Of a stretch of DNA of 28,371 nucleotides, positions 1 to 8,153 are shown one piece after another. Numbering within the stretch: position 1 is the first letter of the stretch; each line of letters starts with the position of its first letter. Source of the stretch: Bacilli bacterium (lineage in GTDB: Bacteria; Bacillota_I; Bacilli_A; RF39; UBA660); the NCBI GenBank assembly GCA_016293205.1, contig JAEDES010000014.1, forward strand, positions 1 to 28,371, given 5' to 3'. The position numbers were made by a program, and so were the translations under genes. Under the pieces are notes generated by a model that was not told where the DNA came from, searched no databases, and was given only the letters and a program-made list of their open reading frames with translations.

Positions 1-13
1 TTTTTTGTTTGAT

Positions 14-42
14 TTTACTTTATTTTTATATTTTGTTATAAT
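14..42 (+). promoter_or_regulatory. Promoter of the pgi operon
   Basis: TTTACT at 14-19 and TATAAT at 37-42 are separated by exactly 17 bases, and TGT directly before the -10 box makes it an extended -10. The predicted start, near 49, lies just ahead of the GGAGG ribosome binding site at 54-58. The T-run at 1-6 looks like the tail of a terminator belonging to a gene outside the window. Confidence 0.75.
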
Positions 43-63
43 CTAATTATATTGGAGGTTAAG

Positions 64-1257
64 ATGATTAAATTTGATTTTAATAAATATATTGATAAAT
101 TTTTAGATAAGGATAGTTTTAATAAATATCTTCGTTTAAAGGGAGATGTTTTAGAAAAGTTTTCTTTATGTGAAATGATAGGATGGACTAGGGAAATTGA
201 TAAAGACTTAGTTAATCGATGTGTTGAATTAAGTAAGAAAGTGAAGGCTAATTCAGACTGTTTAGTAGTTATTGGGATAGGTGGATCTTTCTTAGGAAGT
301 TTATGTGTTAATGAAATGTTGGGTAAATACTTTAATAATGATCAATTTAAAGTTATTTATGCAGGTACTACATTATCTAGTAAGTATATGGATGAATTAT
401 TAGATTATTTACGTGGTGTTGATTTTACTGTTAATGTTATAAGTAAGAGTGGTACTACTATGGAGACAAAAATTACTTATGAATTAATTAAAGAATTAAT
501 GAAAGAAAAATATAGTGATTCTGAAATTAAAGAAAGAATTATTGTAACTACAGATAAAGAAAAAGGATTATTAAGAGAAGAAGTTAATGAAGTAGGATAT
601 GAATCATTTATTATTGAAGATGATATTGGAGGAAGATATTCTATAGTTACTCCAGCACATTTATTTCCTTTAGCATTTAATATTGATTTAGATAAATTTA
701 TTGAAGGTATTCATGATGGTAAAGATTTAATAAATGAAGCATATATGTATTCTGTTGTTAGAAGAATGATGTTTGATAATGGTAAAGTTGTTGAAAATTT
801 TGTGGCATATGAACAAAATATGTATTACTTTACTGAATGGTTAAAACAATTATTTGGAGAGAGTGAAGGTAAAGAAGGAATGGGATGTTTCCCAGTATCT
901 AGTGTACATACTAGAGACTTACATTCATTAGGTCAATTTATTCAAGAAGGAAATAAAATTATATTTGAAACTTTCTTTAAAGTAGAAAATTCTAATTTAG
1001 TAAATTATAAGAATAGTGATTTACATAGTATTAACAATATTGTTTTAGATTCAGTAGAAGCTGCTCATTTTAAAGGAGATGTTCCTTGTAATTTAATTAC
1101 AATAGATGAAGTTAATGAATATAATATTGGTAAATTGATGTATTTCTTTATGATGAGTGCTGCGTTTAGTAGTTTATTATTTGAGGTAGATCCATTTAAT
1201 CAACCAGGTGTTGAAGTATATAAACAAGAAGTTAGAGATAATCTTAAATTAGATTAG
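64..1257 (+). CDS. pgi: Glucose-6-phosphate isomerase
   Basis: This cytosolic enzyme interconverts glucose 6-phosphate and fructose 6-phosphate in glycolysis. Family signatures are visible in order: the GIGGSFLGS sugar-phosphate loop near residue 75, the SKSGTTMET phosphate-binding loop near residue 127, GGRYSIVTPAHLFPL near residue 188, and a C-terminal FNQPGVEVYKQEV segment that contains the expected active-site lysine. At 397 aa it is shorter than the usual roughly 440-450 aa of Gram-positive Pgi, but all core motifs are present. I chose the ATG at 64 because GGAGG lies 5 bases upstream. A TTG at 52 in the same frame overlaps that binding site and is unlikely to be the start. It is the first gene of an apparent three-gene operon with the PAP2 and HAD-like genes. 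Confidence 0.95.
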   Translation: MIKFDFNKYIDKFLDKDSFNKYLRLKGDVLEKFSLCEMIGWTREIDKDLVNRCVELSKKVKANSDCLVVIGIGGSFLGSLCVNEMLGKYFNNDQFKVIYAGTTLSSKYMDELLDYLRGVDFTVNVISKSGTTMETKITYELIKELMKEKYSDSEIKERIIVTTDKEKGLLREEVNEVGYESFIIEDDIGGRYSIVTPAHLFPLAFNIDLDKFIEGIHDGKDLINEAYMYSVVRRMMFDNGKVVENFVAYEQNMYYFTEWLKQLFGESEGKEGMGCFPVSSVHTRDLHSLGQFIQEGNKIIFETFFKVENSNLVNYKNSDLHSINNIVLDSVEAAHFKGDVPCNLITIDEVNEYNIGKLMYFFMMSAAFSSLLFEVDPFNQPGVEVYKQEVRDNLKLD

Positions 1258-1265
1258 GTGAAATT

Positions 1266-1868
1266 ATGTCTAAGAAGAAGTTAAATTTAGTAATTGGACT
1301 TAGTATTATCTTTGTAATATTAATGTTTTCAGTTATATTTGGTTGGACTGAAGGATTTGATACTTTTGTTTATGAAAGTATTATAAGTTTAAGATGTGAT
1401 TTTTTAGATAATTTCTTTAAGTTTATTACTGATTTAGGAGATGCATTATTTATAGTAGGATTGGTTGTTGGAGTAGTATTAGTACTTAGAAATAACGTTG
1501 GGTATTTATATGCTACTTTAGCAGTTGATACAGTTATAACAAATTTTATATTTAAGCAATTAATTAGAAGAGATAGACCTGATGTATTAAAATTAATTAA
1601 ACAAGGAGGATTTTCTTTTCCTAGTGGACATTCAATGATTAGTATGTCGATGTATGGGATGTTAATTTATCTTTGTTATAAGAAAATAAAAAATAAATAT
1701 ATTAAATGGATTATATGTAGTCTTTTAGGTATACTAATTTTATCTATTGGATTAAGTAGAGTATATTTAGGAGTACATTATATAAGTGATGTTTTAGGAG
1801 GATTTATATTATCATTTATAATGGTAGTATTATATACTGAATTAATTAATAAGTTTTTGGGGGAATAA
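1266..1868 (+). CDS. PAP2-family membrane phosphatase
   Basis: This is an integral membrane phosphatase of the PAP2 superfamily, likely acting on a lipid phosphate or pyrophosphate (phosphatidic acid, phosphatidylglycerophosphate or undecaprenyl pyrophosphate). All three catalytic motifs are intact. K-x6-RP is seen as KQLIRRDRP, followed by PSGH and then SR-x5-H-x3-D seen as SRVYLGVHYISD. Hydrophobic segments lie near residues 8-27, 60-75, 122-137, 146-166 and 170-192, as expected for a six-helix PAP2 protein. The 200 aa length is typical. The AGGTGA binding site overlaps the pgi stop region, so translation is probably coupled to pgi. The exact substrate cannot be read from the sequence. Confidence 0.9.
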   Translation: MSKKKLNLVIGLSIIFVILMFSVIFGWTEGFDTFVYESIISLRCDFLDNFFKFITDLGDALFIVGLVVGVVLVLRNNVGYLYATLAVDTVITNFIFKQLIRRDRPDVLKLIKQGGFSFPSGHSMISMSMYGMLIYLCYKKIKNKYIKWIICSLLGILILSIGLSRVYLGVHYISDVLGGFILSFIMVVLYTELINKFLGE

Positions 1869-1871
1869 ATT

Positions 1872-2645
1872 ATGAAAATGGTTGTTAGTAGTTTTAGTAA
1901 AACATTAATTAATAGTGAAGAAGCCATATCATATTCAACTATGGTTGAGATTGATAGAGTTAGAAATAATGGTATAGTTTTCAGTATTATGACATGTGAA
2001 AGTTTAAGAAGAGTATTTGAATATAATAAAGATTTTCCATTTATAGATTATATTGTTTCATTTAATGGGGCAGTTGTTTATGATGTAATAAATAAGAACT
2101 TCTTATATAAGAAAAATATAAGTAATAGTACTGTTAAAAAGATTTATAAACTATTTAATAATTATGATTTAGGATTTTATAATTTAGAGTATTGTGGATA
2201 CTTTGGTAATTATTATGATAAGTATAATGGTAAATTAGAAGATGATTTTAATAAGTATTTATTAAATAATAAAGATAATGTTTATAAGATTGAAATTATA
2301 TGTAAGACTAAGAAAGATGTTTCTAATGTTTTAGATACTATTAATAACCAAGAGATTTTAGTTAATACTAGAGTTGTAGAGAAAGATAATTTATTCTTTG
2401 TAGAAATATATAATAAAGTTGTAAATAAACTTGTTGGATTAAAAAAAATAAGTAGTTTACTTAATATAAAGATGAAAGATATCATTGGAATAGGGTGTTC
2501 TTTGAGTGATACTTGTGTACTTGAAAAGGTTGGTAAAAGTATTGCGATTGGGAATAGTTGTAAAGAAATTAAATCTATTTCTTCAGAAGTAGTTGGTACT
2601 AATGAAGAAAAAGGAGTTCAAGAAGCTTTAAAGAAATATTTATAA
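1872..2645 (+). CDS. Cof-type HAD-fold protein, catalytic residues lost
   Basis: The overall layout (257 aa, N-terminal core, a cap domain around residues 80-180, then a second core part) matches Cof/YbiV-type sugar phosphatases of the HAD superfamily. Fold landmarks such as FNGAVVYD near residue 64 and a conserved Lys186 remain. The motifs that carry out catalysis are degraded. Canonical DxDGT reads SSFSKT at residues 6-11, so both the nucleophile and the acid/base Asp are Ser. TGRS reads TCES at 41-44. GDSxND reads GCSLSD at 208-213, with only Asp213 kept. The frame is open and uninterrupted, so this is more likely a pseudoenzyme with a structural or binding role than a dead gene. The start ATG follows GGGGGAAT. 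It is third in the pgi operon, 3 bases after the PAP2 stop. Confidence 0.8.
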   Translation: MKMVVSSFSKTLINSEEAISYSTMVEIDRVRNNGIVFSIMTCESLRRVFEYNKDFPFIDYIVSFNGAVVYDVINKNFLYKKNISNSTVKKIYKLFNNYDLGFYNLEYCGYFGNYYDKYNGKLEDDFNKYLLNNKDNVYKIEIICKTKKDVSNVLDTINNQEILVNTRVVEKDNLFFVEIYNKVVNKLVGLKKISSLLNIKMKDIIGIGCSLSDTCVLEKVGKSIAIGNSCKEIKSISSEVVGTNEEKGVQEALKKYL

Positions 2646-2666
2646 TTACACATAATTTACACATAA
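2646..2666 (+). repeat. Two 10-base direct repeats
   Basis: TTACACATAA occurs at 2646-2655 and again at 2657-2666, one base apart (an 11-base period, about one helical turn). It sits just upstream of the arylsulfotransferase-like gene and could be an operator, but in DNA this AT-rich it may be chance. Confidence 0.35.
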
Positions 2667-2696
2667 GACTTATAAGATATTAGTTGAGGTGATAGA

Positions 2697-4400
2697 ATGA
2701 AAGAGAAGATTATGAAAATAATTAGGGGTATTTTAATTCTATTAGTACTAGTACTTATAGGTCTTTTAATTTATTTTGTTGGTAAGAATATTTATACTAA
2801 TAAAATGAAGGAAAATGTTAAAGATAAAGAGTGGGTTTATGATAATACTTTAATTACTCATAATAATAGTTATGGGGAAGATATATTTAGTATTTCTAAA
2901 CATAAGATGATTGATGTTTATAATATGAATTATCAAGATGCTGTTGATAAAAGAATTAATGAGATAGTTGATGATTCATATACTTTAGATTATCCATTAG
3001 TTATATATAATCCTTATGGGACTAATAATTTAGGAGTAAACGTTTATTTTGAAACAGAAGAAGAAATGGAAATAAGTTATGTTATTTCTGTTGGCGATGA
3101 AAAGATTCCAAATTATTCTAATACATTAAATAATGATGTTAGCGGTAATTATACAAAAGAACATGCATATCAAATTATTGGGTTAGTACCAGGATATAAA
3201 AATGTTATTGATTTAGTTGGTAAAACTAAAGATGGTAAAGAAGTTACTTCAACAATATTTTTTGATGCTACTAAGATAAAAGTTAATAGTGACGTTTTAA
3301 TTAAAACTGTAGAAGGTAGAAGTACTGAAGATATGGAAGATGGATTATTTGTTTTATTTGGTTTAGATAAAGCATTTAATGCAAATAACTATATTTATGA
3401 TAATAATGGTGTATTAAGAGCAGATCTTGTTATTGAAGATTATAGAAGTGATAGAATTGAATTTATAGATGGTAAGCTATATTATAGTTATAATAATGAT
3501 GGTATTGGGGTAATTAATAGACTTGGTAGAATTGAAAAGAAATATTTACTTGATGGATATGAAATGCATCATGATTATGTTTATGATAAAGAAAATAATA
3601 AGTTTTTAATACTTGTTAATAGTGATAAAGAAAAAAATAAAACTATTGAAGATTTAATTATTAGTTTAGATTTAGAAACTGGTGAGATTAAAGAAGTAGT
3701 TGATATGAAAGATTTAATGCCAGATATATATAAAGAGGCGAAGATGCCAGAGAGTGGAGTTAATACTTATGGTGGAAGCGGACTTGATTGGATTCATTTA
3801 AATAGTTTAAGTATTGTTGATAATGGAGAGATTGTTGTATCTGGTAGAGAATTAAGTTCTATTATAAGTATTAAGAATATTTATAGTGATCCTGAAATTA
3901 AATATATTATTACTGATGAAGATGTATTTGAAGATACTAAGTATGAAGATTTAGTACTTGATCAAAAAGGAGAATTTGTTCCACAAGCTGGTCAACATAC
4001 AATTACTTATGTTAGTGATAGTAATTTAGGTAAGGGTAAATATTACTTAGAACTTTATAATAATAATTATGCATCTAGTGTTACAAGAGAAAGTTTTCCT
4101 TGGGATAATTATCAAGGAGTAGGAGATTTTACTGATGGGTATGCTTCTCAATACTATAAATATTTAGTTGATGAGAATAAAGGTACTTATAAATTAGTTA
4201 AAGAATTTGATGTTGCATATTCTTCAATAGTGTCAAGCATACAAGATGTTGGAGATAATCATGTTACATCTTCTGGTAGAAGTAATTGTTATGCAGAATA
4301 TGATAATAATGGTGTATTAATTAAACAATTTAATTATACTTCTCAAAAATATGCTTATAGAGTATTTAAATATAATTTTGATAAGATATGGTTTGATTAA
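2697..4400 (+). CDS. Membrane-anchored arylsulfotransferase-like protein (ASST family)
   Basis: ASST proteins move a sulfuryl group from a phenolic sulfate ester to another phenol without PAPS and work outside the cytoplasm. This 567 aa protein has a basic N-terminus and one hydrophobic segment (about residues 9-27), which suggests an anchored extracellular enzyme. Family-like landmarks follow in order: a beta-sandwich region (about 90-200), MHHDYVYD near residue 285, GLDWIHLNSLS near residue 362, GQHTITYVS near residue 432, and a closing propeller-type region with the S-G-R-S-N pattern near residue 540. The HH, WIH and GQH histidines match the positions of conserved ASST histidines. The start is preceded by GAGGTGAT. 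It lies about 50 bases after the previous gene and ends in a hairpin, so it is probably its own unit. The substrate is unknown. Confidence 0.75.
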   Translation: MKEKIMKIIRGILILLVLVLIGLLIYFVGKNIYTNKMKENVKDKEWVYDNTLITHNNSYGEDIFSISKHKMIDVYNMNYQDAVDKRINEIVDDSYTLDYPLVIYNPYGTNNLGVNVYFETEEEMEISYVISVGDEKIPNYSNTLNNDVSGNYTKEHAYQIIGLVPGYKNVIDLVGKTKDGKEVTSTIFFDATKIKVNSDVLIKTVEGRSTEDMEDGLFVLFGLDKAFNANNYIYDNNGVLRADLVIEDYRSDRIEFIDGKLYYSYNNDGIGVINRLGRIEKKYLLDGYEMHHDYVYDKENNKFLILVNSDKEKNKTIEDLIISLDLETGEIKEVVDMKDLMPDIYKEAKMPESGVNTYGGSGLDWIHLNSLSIVDNGEIVVSGRELSSIISIKNIYSDPEIKYIITDEDVFEDTKYEDLVLDQKGEFVPQAGQHTITYVSDSNLGKGKYYLELYNNNYASSVTRESFPWDNYQGVGDFTDGYASQYYKYLVDENKGTYKLVKEFDVAYSSIVSSIQDVGDNHVTSSGRSNCYAEYDNNGVLIKQFNYTSQKYAYRVFKYNFDKIWFD

Positions 4401-4425
4401 GAATGTAGAAATACATTCTTTTTTT
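4399..4425 (+). terminator. Intrinsic terminator after the ASST-like gene
   Basis: AAGAATGT at 4399-4406 pairs with ACATTCTT at 4413-4420 around a 6-base loop, followed by a T-run through 4425. The stem begins inside the stop codon of the upstream gene. Confidence 0.8.
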
Positions 4426-4619
4426 ATTCTGGGTTAGTTAAAGATGGTAATATGTTTGATGTTGATTCAGTTTTATGTCCTGAAGAGACTGCGTTTGTAG
4501 TGATATGTGGTAGTGTTAGTAGTGGTGCTACAACTGTTCCAAGTTCAACTTTAACTGTTAGTAATTTAAATGCTGATTTTGTTTTTACTCAAGCAGAATT
4601 AAATTCTTGTCCATCATAA
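4401..4619 (+). pseudogene. C-terminal fragment of an unidentified surface or pilin-like protein
   Basis: This frame is open from directly after the ASST stop codon to TAA at 4617-4619, about 72 codons, and does not overlap another gene. Its first part runs through the terminator hairpin. No start codon appears until ATG at 4452, and that ATG has no ribosome binding site. From 4431 the translation is protein-like: it begins GLVKDGNMFDVDS, then VLCPEETAFVVICG, then a Ser/Thr-rich stretch and an NSCPS end, with three cysteines. It looks like the C-terminal end of a secreted or pilin-type protein whose 5' part was lost. It is closed by its own terminator at 4623-4651, which supports a former gene. 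I do not recognise the parent family. Confidence 0.55.
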
Positions 4620-4622
4620 AAT

Positions 4623-4651
4623 ATAAGAAACTAAATTAGTTTCTTATTTTT
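4623..4651 (+). terminator. Intrinsic terminator after the gene fragment
   Basis: The palindrome runs ATAAGAAACTAA (4623-4634) against TTAGTTTCTTAT (4636-4647) and is followed by a short T-run. Confidence 0.7.
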
Positions 4652-4653
4652 GT

Positions 4654-4682
4654 TTGATAAGAGAATATCTTTGTATTATAAT
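4654..4682 (+). promoter_or_regulatory. Promoter of the pseudouridine synthase operon
   Basis: TTGATA at 4654-4659 and TATAAT at 4677-4682 are separated by 17 bases. The predicted start falls just before the GGAGGGG binding site at 4694-4700. Confidence 0.8.
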
Positions 4683-4703
4683 ATGTTTAGTGAGGAGGGG
4701 CTT

Positions 4704-5549
4704 ATGAAATTAATAGTAAAAACTGAAGGGGAATTATTAAAATACCTAGAAGAAAATTTAGATATGCCTAAAAAAAGAATAAAGCAATATTTAACTCATG
4801 GATCTATTTATGTTAATAATAATAGAACAACTAAATATAATTATAAATTAGTTCCAGGAATGAATATTACAATTGATACAGATAGTAAGAATAAAAAGAC
4901 TTTACCATTTGAAGTATTATTTGAAGATGATCATATTATTGTTGTTAATAAACCAAGTGGATTACTTACAATTGCTACTGAAAAAGAAAAAGATAGAACT
5001 TTATATCATATAGTTAGAGAGTACTTAGTGAGTAAAGATAAAACTGCAAGAGTATTTATAGTACATAGATTAGATAAAGATACTAGTGGTATTGTTGTAC
5101 TTGCTAAAGATGAAAAGACAAAGAATCAATTACAAGAAAATTGGAATGAATATGTTAGTTTAAGAGAATATGTTGCAGTAGTGCATGGACAACTTAAAAA
5201 TAAAGAAGATAGAATAGTTCAAAATCTTGGTGAAACTAAAACTAATTTAGTTTATGTTGCTAAGAAGGGTGAAGGAAAAGAAGCTATTACTAACTATAAA
5301 GTAATTAAAGAAAATGAAGATTATTCTTTAGTTAGTGTATTACTTGAAACTGGTAGAAAGAATCAAATAAGAGTTTGTTTCCAATCTTTAAAACATCCAA
5401 TTGTTGGTGATAAGAAATATGGTATTAAAGATAATGGGGCAAGACTTTATTTACATGCTAATAGATTAAAGATGTATTATCCAGTTATAAAGAAAGATAT
5501 TTTATTTGAAACTGCTAATCCACAAGAATTTAAAAAGATTATGAATTAA
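4704..5549 (+). CDS. RluA-family pseudouridine synthase
   Basis: This cytosolic RNA-modifying enzyme isomerises uridine to pseudouridine in rRNA or tRNA. The N-terminal part (about residues 12-70, with IKQYLTHGSIYVNN) is an S4-type RNA-binding domain. The catalytic domain carries VNKPSGLL and the HRLDKDTSG motif, whose catalytic Asp is residue 124. The RKNQIRV and HPIVGDKKYG segments near the C-terminus are also typical of the RluA/RluC/RluD group. I chose ATG 4704 because GGAGGGG lies just upstream. An in-frame upstream ATG at 4650 would start inside the promoter. The product is 281 aa, close to the usual size (about 290-300). Which RNA position it modifies cannot be told from sequence. It is followed after 10 bases by the glycosidase gene. 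Confidence 0.9.
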   Translation: MKLIVKTEGELLKYLEENLDMPKKRIKQYLTHGSIYVNNNRTTKYNYKLVPGMNITIDTDSKNKKTLPFEVLFEDDHIIVVNKPSGLLTIATEKEKDRTLYHIVREYLVSKDKTARVFIVHRLDKDTSGIVVLAKDEKTKNQLQENWNEYVSLREYVAVVHGQLKNKEDRIVQNLGETKTNLVYVAKKGEGKEAITNYKVIKENEDYSLVSVLLETGRKNQIRVCFQSLKHPIVGDKKYGIKDNGARLYLHANRLKMYYPVIKKDILFETANPQEFKKIMN

Positions 5550-5559
5550 TAGGTGAATT

Positions 5560-6696
5560 ATGAAAAAACTAATAATTGTATTATTTATTGTGATGTTAAT
5601 TTGTACTGGTTGTGGTAAAGAAGAGAAAAAGACTGTTTTACAAGATAAAGTTTGGCCTGAAGAAGTATTAGATGATTTATTTTTTGATTATTATCAAGAA
5701 GCATCTGAAGTTATGGAGAAAATGACTTTAGAAGAAAAAGTAGGTCAATTATTTTTAGTTAGATATGATGTTTGGAGCGCTAAAGAACAAATAAAGAATT
5801 ATTATCCAGGTGGATATGTTTTGTTTGCTAAAGATTTTGAAGATCATACTAAAGCTACAATTAAGAATGAATTAGATAATAATCAAAAACTTAGTAAGAT
5901 TCCTTTAACTTTTGCAGTTGATGAAGAAGGAGGATATGTTACTAGAGTTAGTAGATTTAGTCAGTTTAGAAGTGAGAAGTTTCAATCTAATCAATATTAT
6001 TATAATCTTGGTGGTTATGAAAAACTTAAAGAGATTGAAGAAGAGAAAGCTAAATTATTACTTAGTTTAGGTCTTAATATGAATTTAGCTCCTGTTGCGG
6101 ATGTATCTACTAATGTAAATGATTTTATTCATATTAGAACAATTGGTAAAGATGCTAAGGAGACAAGTACTTTTATTTCTAATATGGTTGGTTATGCTAA
6201 AGATAGTGGAATAAGTTCTTGTTTAAAGCATTTTCCTGGATATGGTAACAATGTAGATACACATACTGGTAGTGCTTATGATAAACGTAGTTATGAAACA
6301 TTTACTAATAGTGATTATTTACCATTTATTAGTGGTATTAAAGCAGGTGTTCCATCTATTATGGTTTCTCATAATGTAATGGAGTCTGTTGATAATACTT
6401 ATCCAGCATCTTTAAGTAAAAAAGTAATTACTGGAGAGTTAAGAAATAAACTTAATTTTTCGGGAATAGTAATTACAGATGATTTAGCAATGGATGCTGT
6501 TAAAAGTTATGTTACAGAAGGTAGTGCAGCAGTACTTGCAATTAATGCAGGAAATGATATGATAATTACATCTGATTTTGAAACTATGTATAAAGAAGTT
6601 TTAAATGCAGTAAATAGTGGTATAATAGAACAAGAAACTATCAATAATGCAGTTAGAAGAATTATTGCATGGAAACATGCTTATCAATTAATGTAG
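5560..6696 (+). CDS. Beta-N-acetylhexosaminidase-like lipoprotein (glycoside hydrolase family 3, NagZ type)
   Basis: Enzymes of this type remove N-acetylglucosamine from peptidoglycan fragments or other glycans. The N-terminus has a basic start, a hydrophobic stretch and ICTGC, with Cys18 as the likely lipidated residue, so the protein should be tethered outside the membrane. MTLEEKVGQLFLVRYD marks the start of the GH3 barrel near residue 55. KHFPGYGNN (223-231) followed by VDTH (232-235) corresponds to the NagZ KHFPGHG...D-S-H loop, whose Asp-His pair acts as the acid/base; both residues are kept (Asp233, His235). ITDDLAMDAV carries the likely nucleophile Asp307. At 378 aa it is a single-domain enzyme. 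The asnS binding site starts within its stop codon, so the two genes are probably co-transcribed. Confidence 0.87.
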   Translation: MKKLIIVLFIVMLICTGCGKEEKKTVLQDKVWPEEVLDDLFFDYYQEASEVMEKMTLEEKVGQLFLVRYDVWSAKEQIKNYYPGGYVLFAKDFEDHTKATIKNELDNNQKLSKIPLTFAVDEEGGYVTRVSRFSQFRSEKFQSNQYYYNLGGYEKLKEIEEEKAKLLLSLGLNMNLAPVADVSTNVNDFIHIRTIGKDAKETSTFISNMVGYAKDSGISSCLKHFPGYGNNVDTHTGSAYDKRSYETFTNSDYLPFISGIKAGVPSIMVSHNVMESVDNTYPASLSKKVITGELRNKLNFSGIVITDDLAMDAVKSYVTEGSAAVLAINAGNDMIITSDFETMYKEVLNAVNSGIIEQETINNAVRRIIAWKHAYQLM

Positions 6697-6704
6697 GAGG
6701 ATTT

Positions 6705-8084
6705 ATGGTTATAGATGTTAGAGATTTATATGATAATTTAAAAGATTATATGAATAAAGAAGTTACTTTACAAGGATGGGTTAGAAATCATCGTAAACAA
6801 AAAGAATTTGGTTTTATTGATTTTAATGATGGAACTTTCTTTAAGAGTGTTCAAGTTGTTTATGATAATAAATTAAGTGACTTTGATGATATTCAAAAAA
6901 TAAAGATTGGATCAGCAATTGAAGTAGTAGGTAAAGTTATTGAATCACCTGCTAAAGGACAAGATTTTGAAGTGCAAGTAGTCTCAATTAAATTACTTGG
7001 AGATTGTCCAGATGAATATCCAATTCAACCTAAAAGACATACAAGAGAGTTCTTAAGAGAACAAGCTTACTTAAGACCTAGAACTAATTTATTTAGTGCA
7101 GTATTTAGAGTTAGAAGTGTTGCTGCTTATGCAATACATAAATATTTCCAAGATAGAAAATATGTGTATTTCCATGCACCACTTATTACTGCAAGTGACT
7201 GTGAAGGTGCTGGAGAAATGTTCCAAGTTACAACACTTGATTTAGATAGAGTAGCTAAAGCTGGAAAAGTTGATTATAGTAAAGATTTCTTTGGTAAACC
7301 AGCTGCACTTACTGTAAGTGGACAATTACAAGCAGAAACATTTGCAATGTCTTATAAGAAAACTTATACTTTTGGACCAACTTTTAGAGCAGAAAATTCT
7401 AATACTAAGACACATGCTAATGAGTTTTGGATGATTGAACCTGAAATGGCATTTACTGATCTTGAAGGTGATATGAATGTTATGGAAGATATGTTAAAGT
7501 ATGTAGTTAAATATGTACTTGATAATTGTAGTGAAGAAATGGATTTCTTTGATAGTTTTGTAGAAAAAGGTTTAAAAGAAAAACTTAATAAATTAGTTAA
7601 TTCTGAATTTGTAAGAATTGATCATGAAGAGGTTATTAAGATATTAAAAGAAGCTCCAGTTAAATGGGAATTTACTCCTGAATATGGAGAAGATATTGCT
7701 AAAGAACATGAAAAATATATTACTGAATATTTCAATGGACCAGTATTTATTAAGAATTGGCCTAAAGATATAAAAGCATTCTATATGAAACAAAATGATG
7801 ATGGTAAGACAGTTGCTGCTGTTGATTTAGAAGTTCCAGGAGCAGGAGAATTAATGGGTGGTTCTCAAAGAGAAGAAGATTATGATAAATTAGTAAATCG
7901 TATGAAAGAATTAGGAATGGAAATGGAAGGACTTGATTGGTACTTAAATTTACGTAAGTATGGAGGATGTGTTCATTCTGGATTCGGTATGGGATTTGAA
8001 AGATTACTAATTTACTTAACAGGAGTAGAAAATATTAGAGATGTTATTCCATTCCCAAGAACACCAGGAAATTGTGAATTTTAA
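6705..8084 (+). CDS. asnS: Asparaginyl-tRNA synthetase
   Basis: This class IIb aminoacyl-tRNA synthetase charges tRNA-Asn. An N-terminal OB-fold anticodon-binding domain (about residues 10-105, starting VTLQGWVRNHRKQKEFGFI) is followed by the class II catalytic domain. Motif 2 is visible as FGPTFRAENSNTKTHANEF, and motif 3 as GFGMGFERLLIYLTG near the C-terminus. The FRAENSNTxxHxxEF pattern separates AsnRS from AspRS. I chose ATG 6705, giving 459 aa, because TAGGAGG lies 5 bases upstream; a longer reading from 6669 would overlap the end of the glycosidase gene. There is no T-box in front of it, unlike ileS in this window. Confidence 0.95.
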   Translation: MVIDVRDLYDNLKDYMNKEVTLQGWVRNHRKQKEFGFIDFNDGTFFKSVQVVYDNKLSDFDDIQKIKIGSAIEVVGKVIESPAKGQDFEVQVVSIKLLGDCPDEYPIQPKRHTREFLREQAYLRPRTNLFSAVFRVRSVAAYAIHKYFQDRKYVYFHAPLITASDCEGAGEMFQVTTLDLDRVAKAGKVDYSKDFFGKPAALTVSGQLQAETFAMSYKKTYTFGPTFRAENSNTKTHANEFWMIEPEMAFTDLEGDMNVMEDMLKYVVKYVLDNCSEEMDFFDSFVEKGLKEKLNKLVNSEFVRIDHEEVIKILKEAPVKWEFTPEYGEDIAKEHEKYITEYFNGPVFIKNWPKDIKAFYMKQNDDGKTVAAVDLEVPGAGELMGGSQREEDYDKLVNRMKELGMEMEGLDWYLNLRKYGGCVHSGFGMGFERLLIYLTGVENIRDVIPFPRTPGNCEF

Positions 8085-8107
8085 GAGACAAATTTGTCTC
8101 TTTTTTT
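8084..8107 (+). terminator. Intrinsic terminator after asnS
   Basis: A perfect inverted repeat AGAGACAAA/TTTGTCTCT at 8084-8101, overlapping the stop codon, is followed by a T-run to 8107. Confidence 0.85.
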
Positions 8108-8153
8108 GTATAAAATTTTTTTACTTTGTACATTATATTAGTGGGAGGATTAT

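Noticed and set aside
2646..2666. Repeats TTACACATAA considered as DnaA boxes or an origin
   Set aside because: They do not match TTATNCACA, there are only two, and no dnaA, dnaN or AT-rich unwinding array accompanies them.
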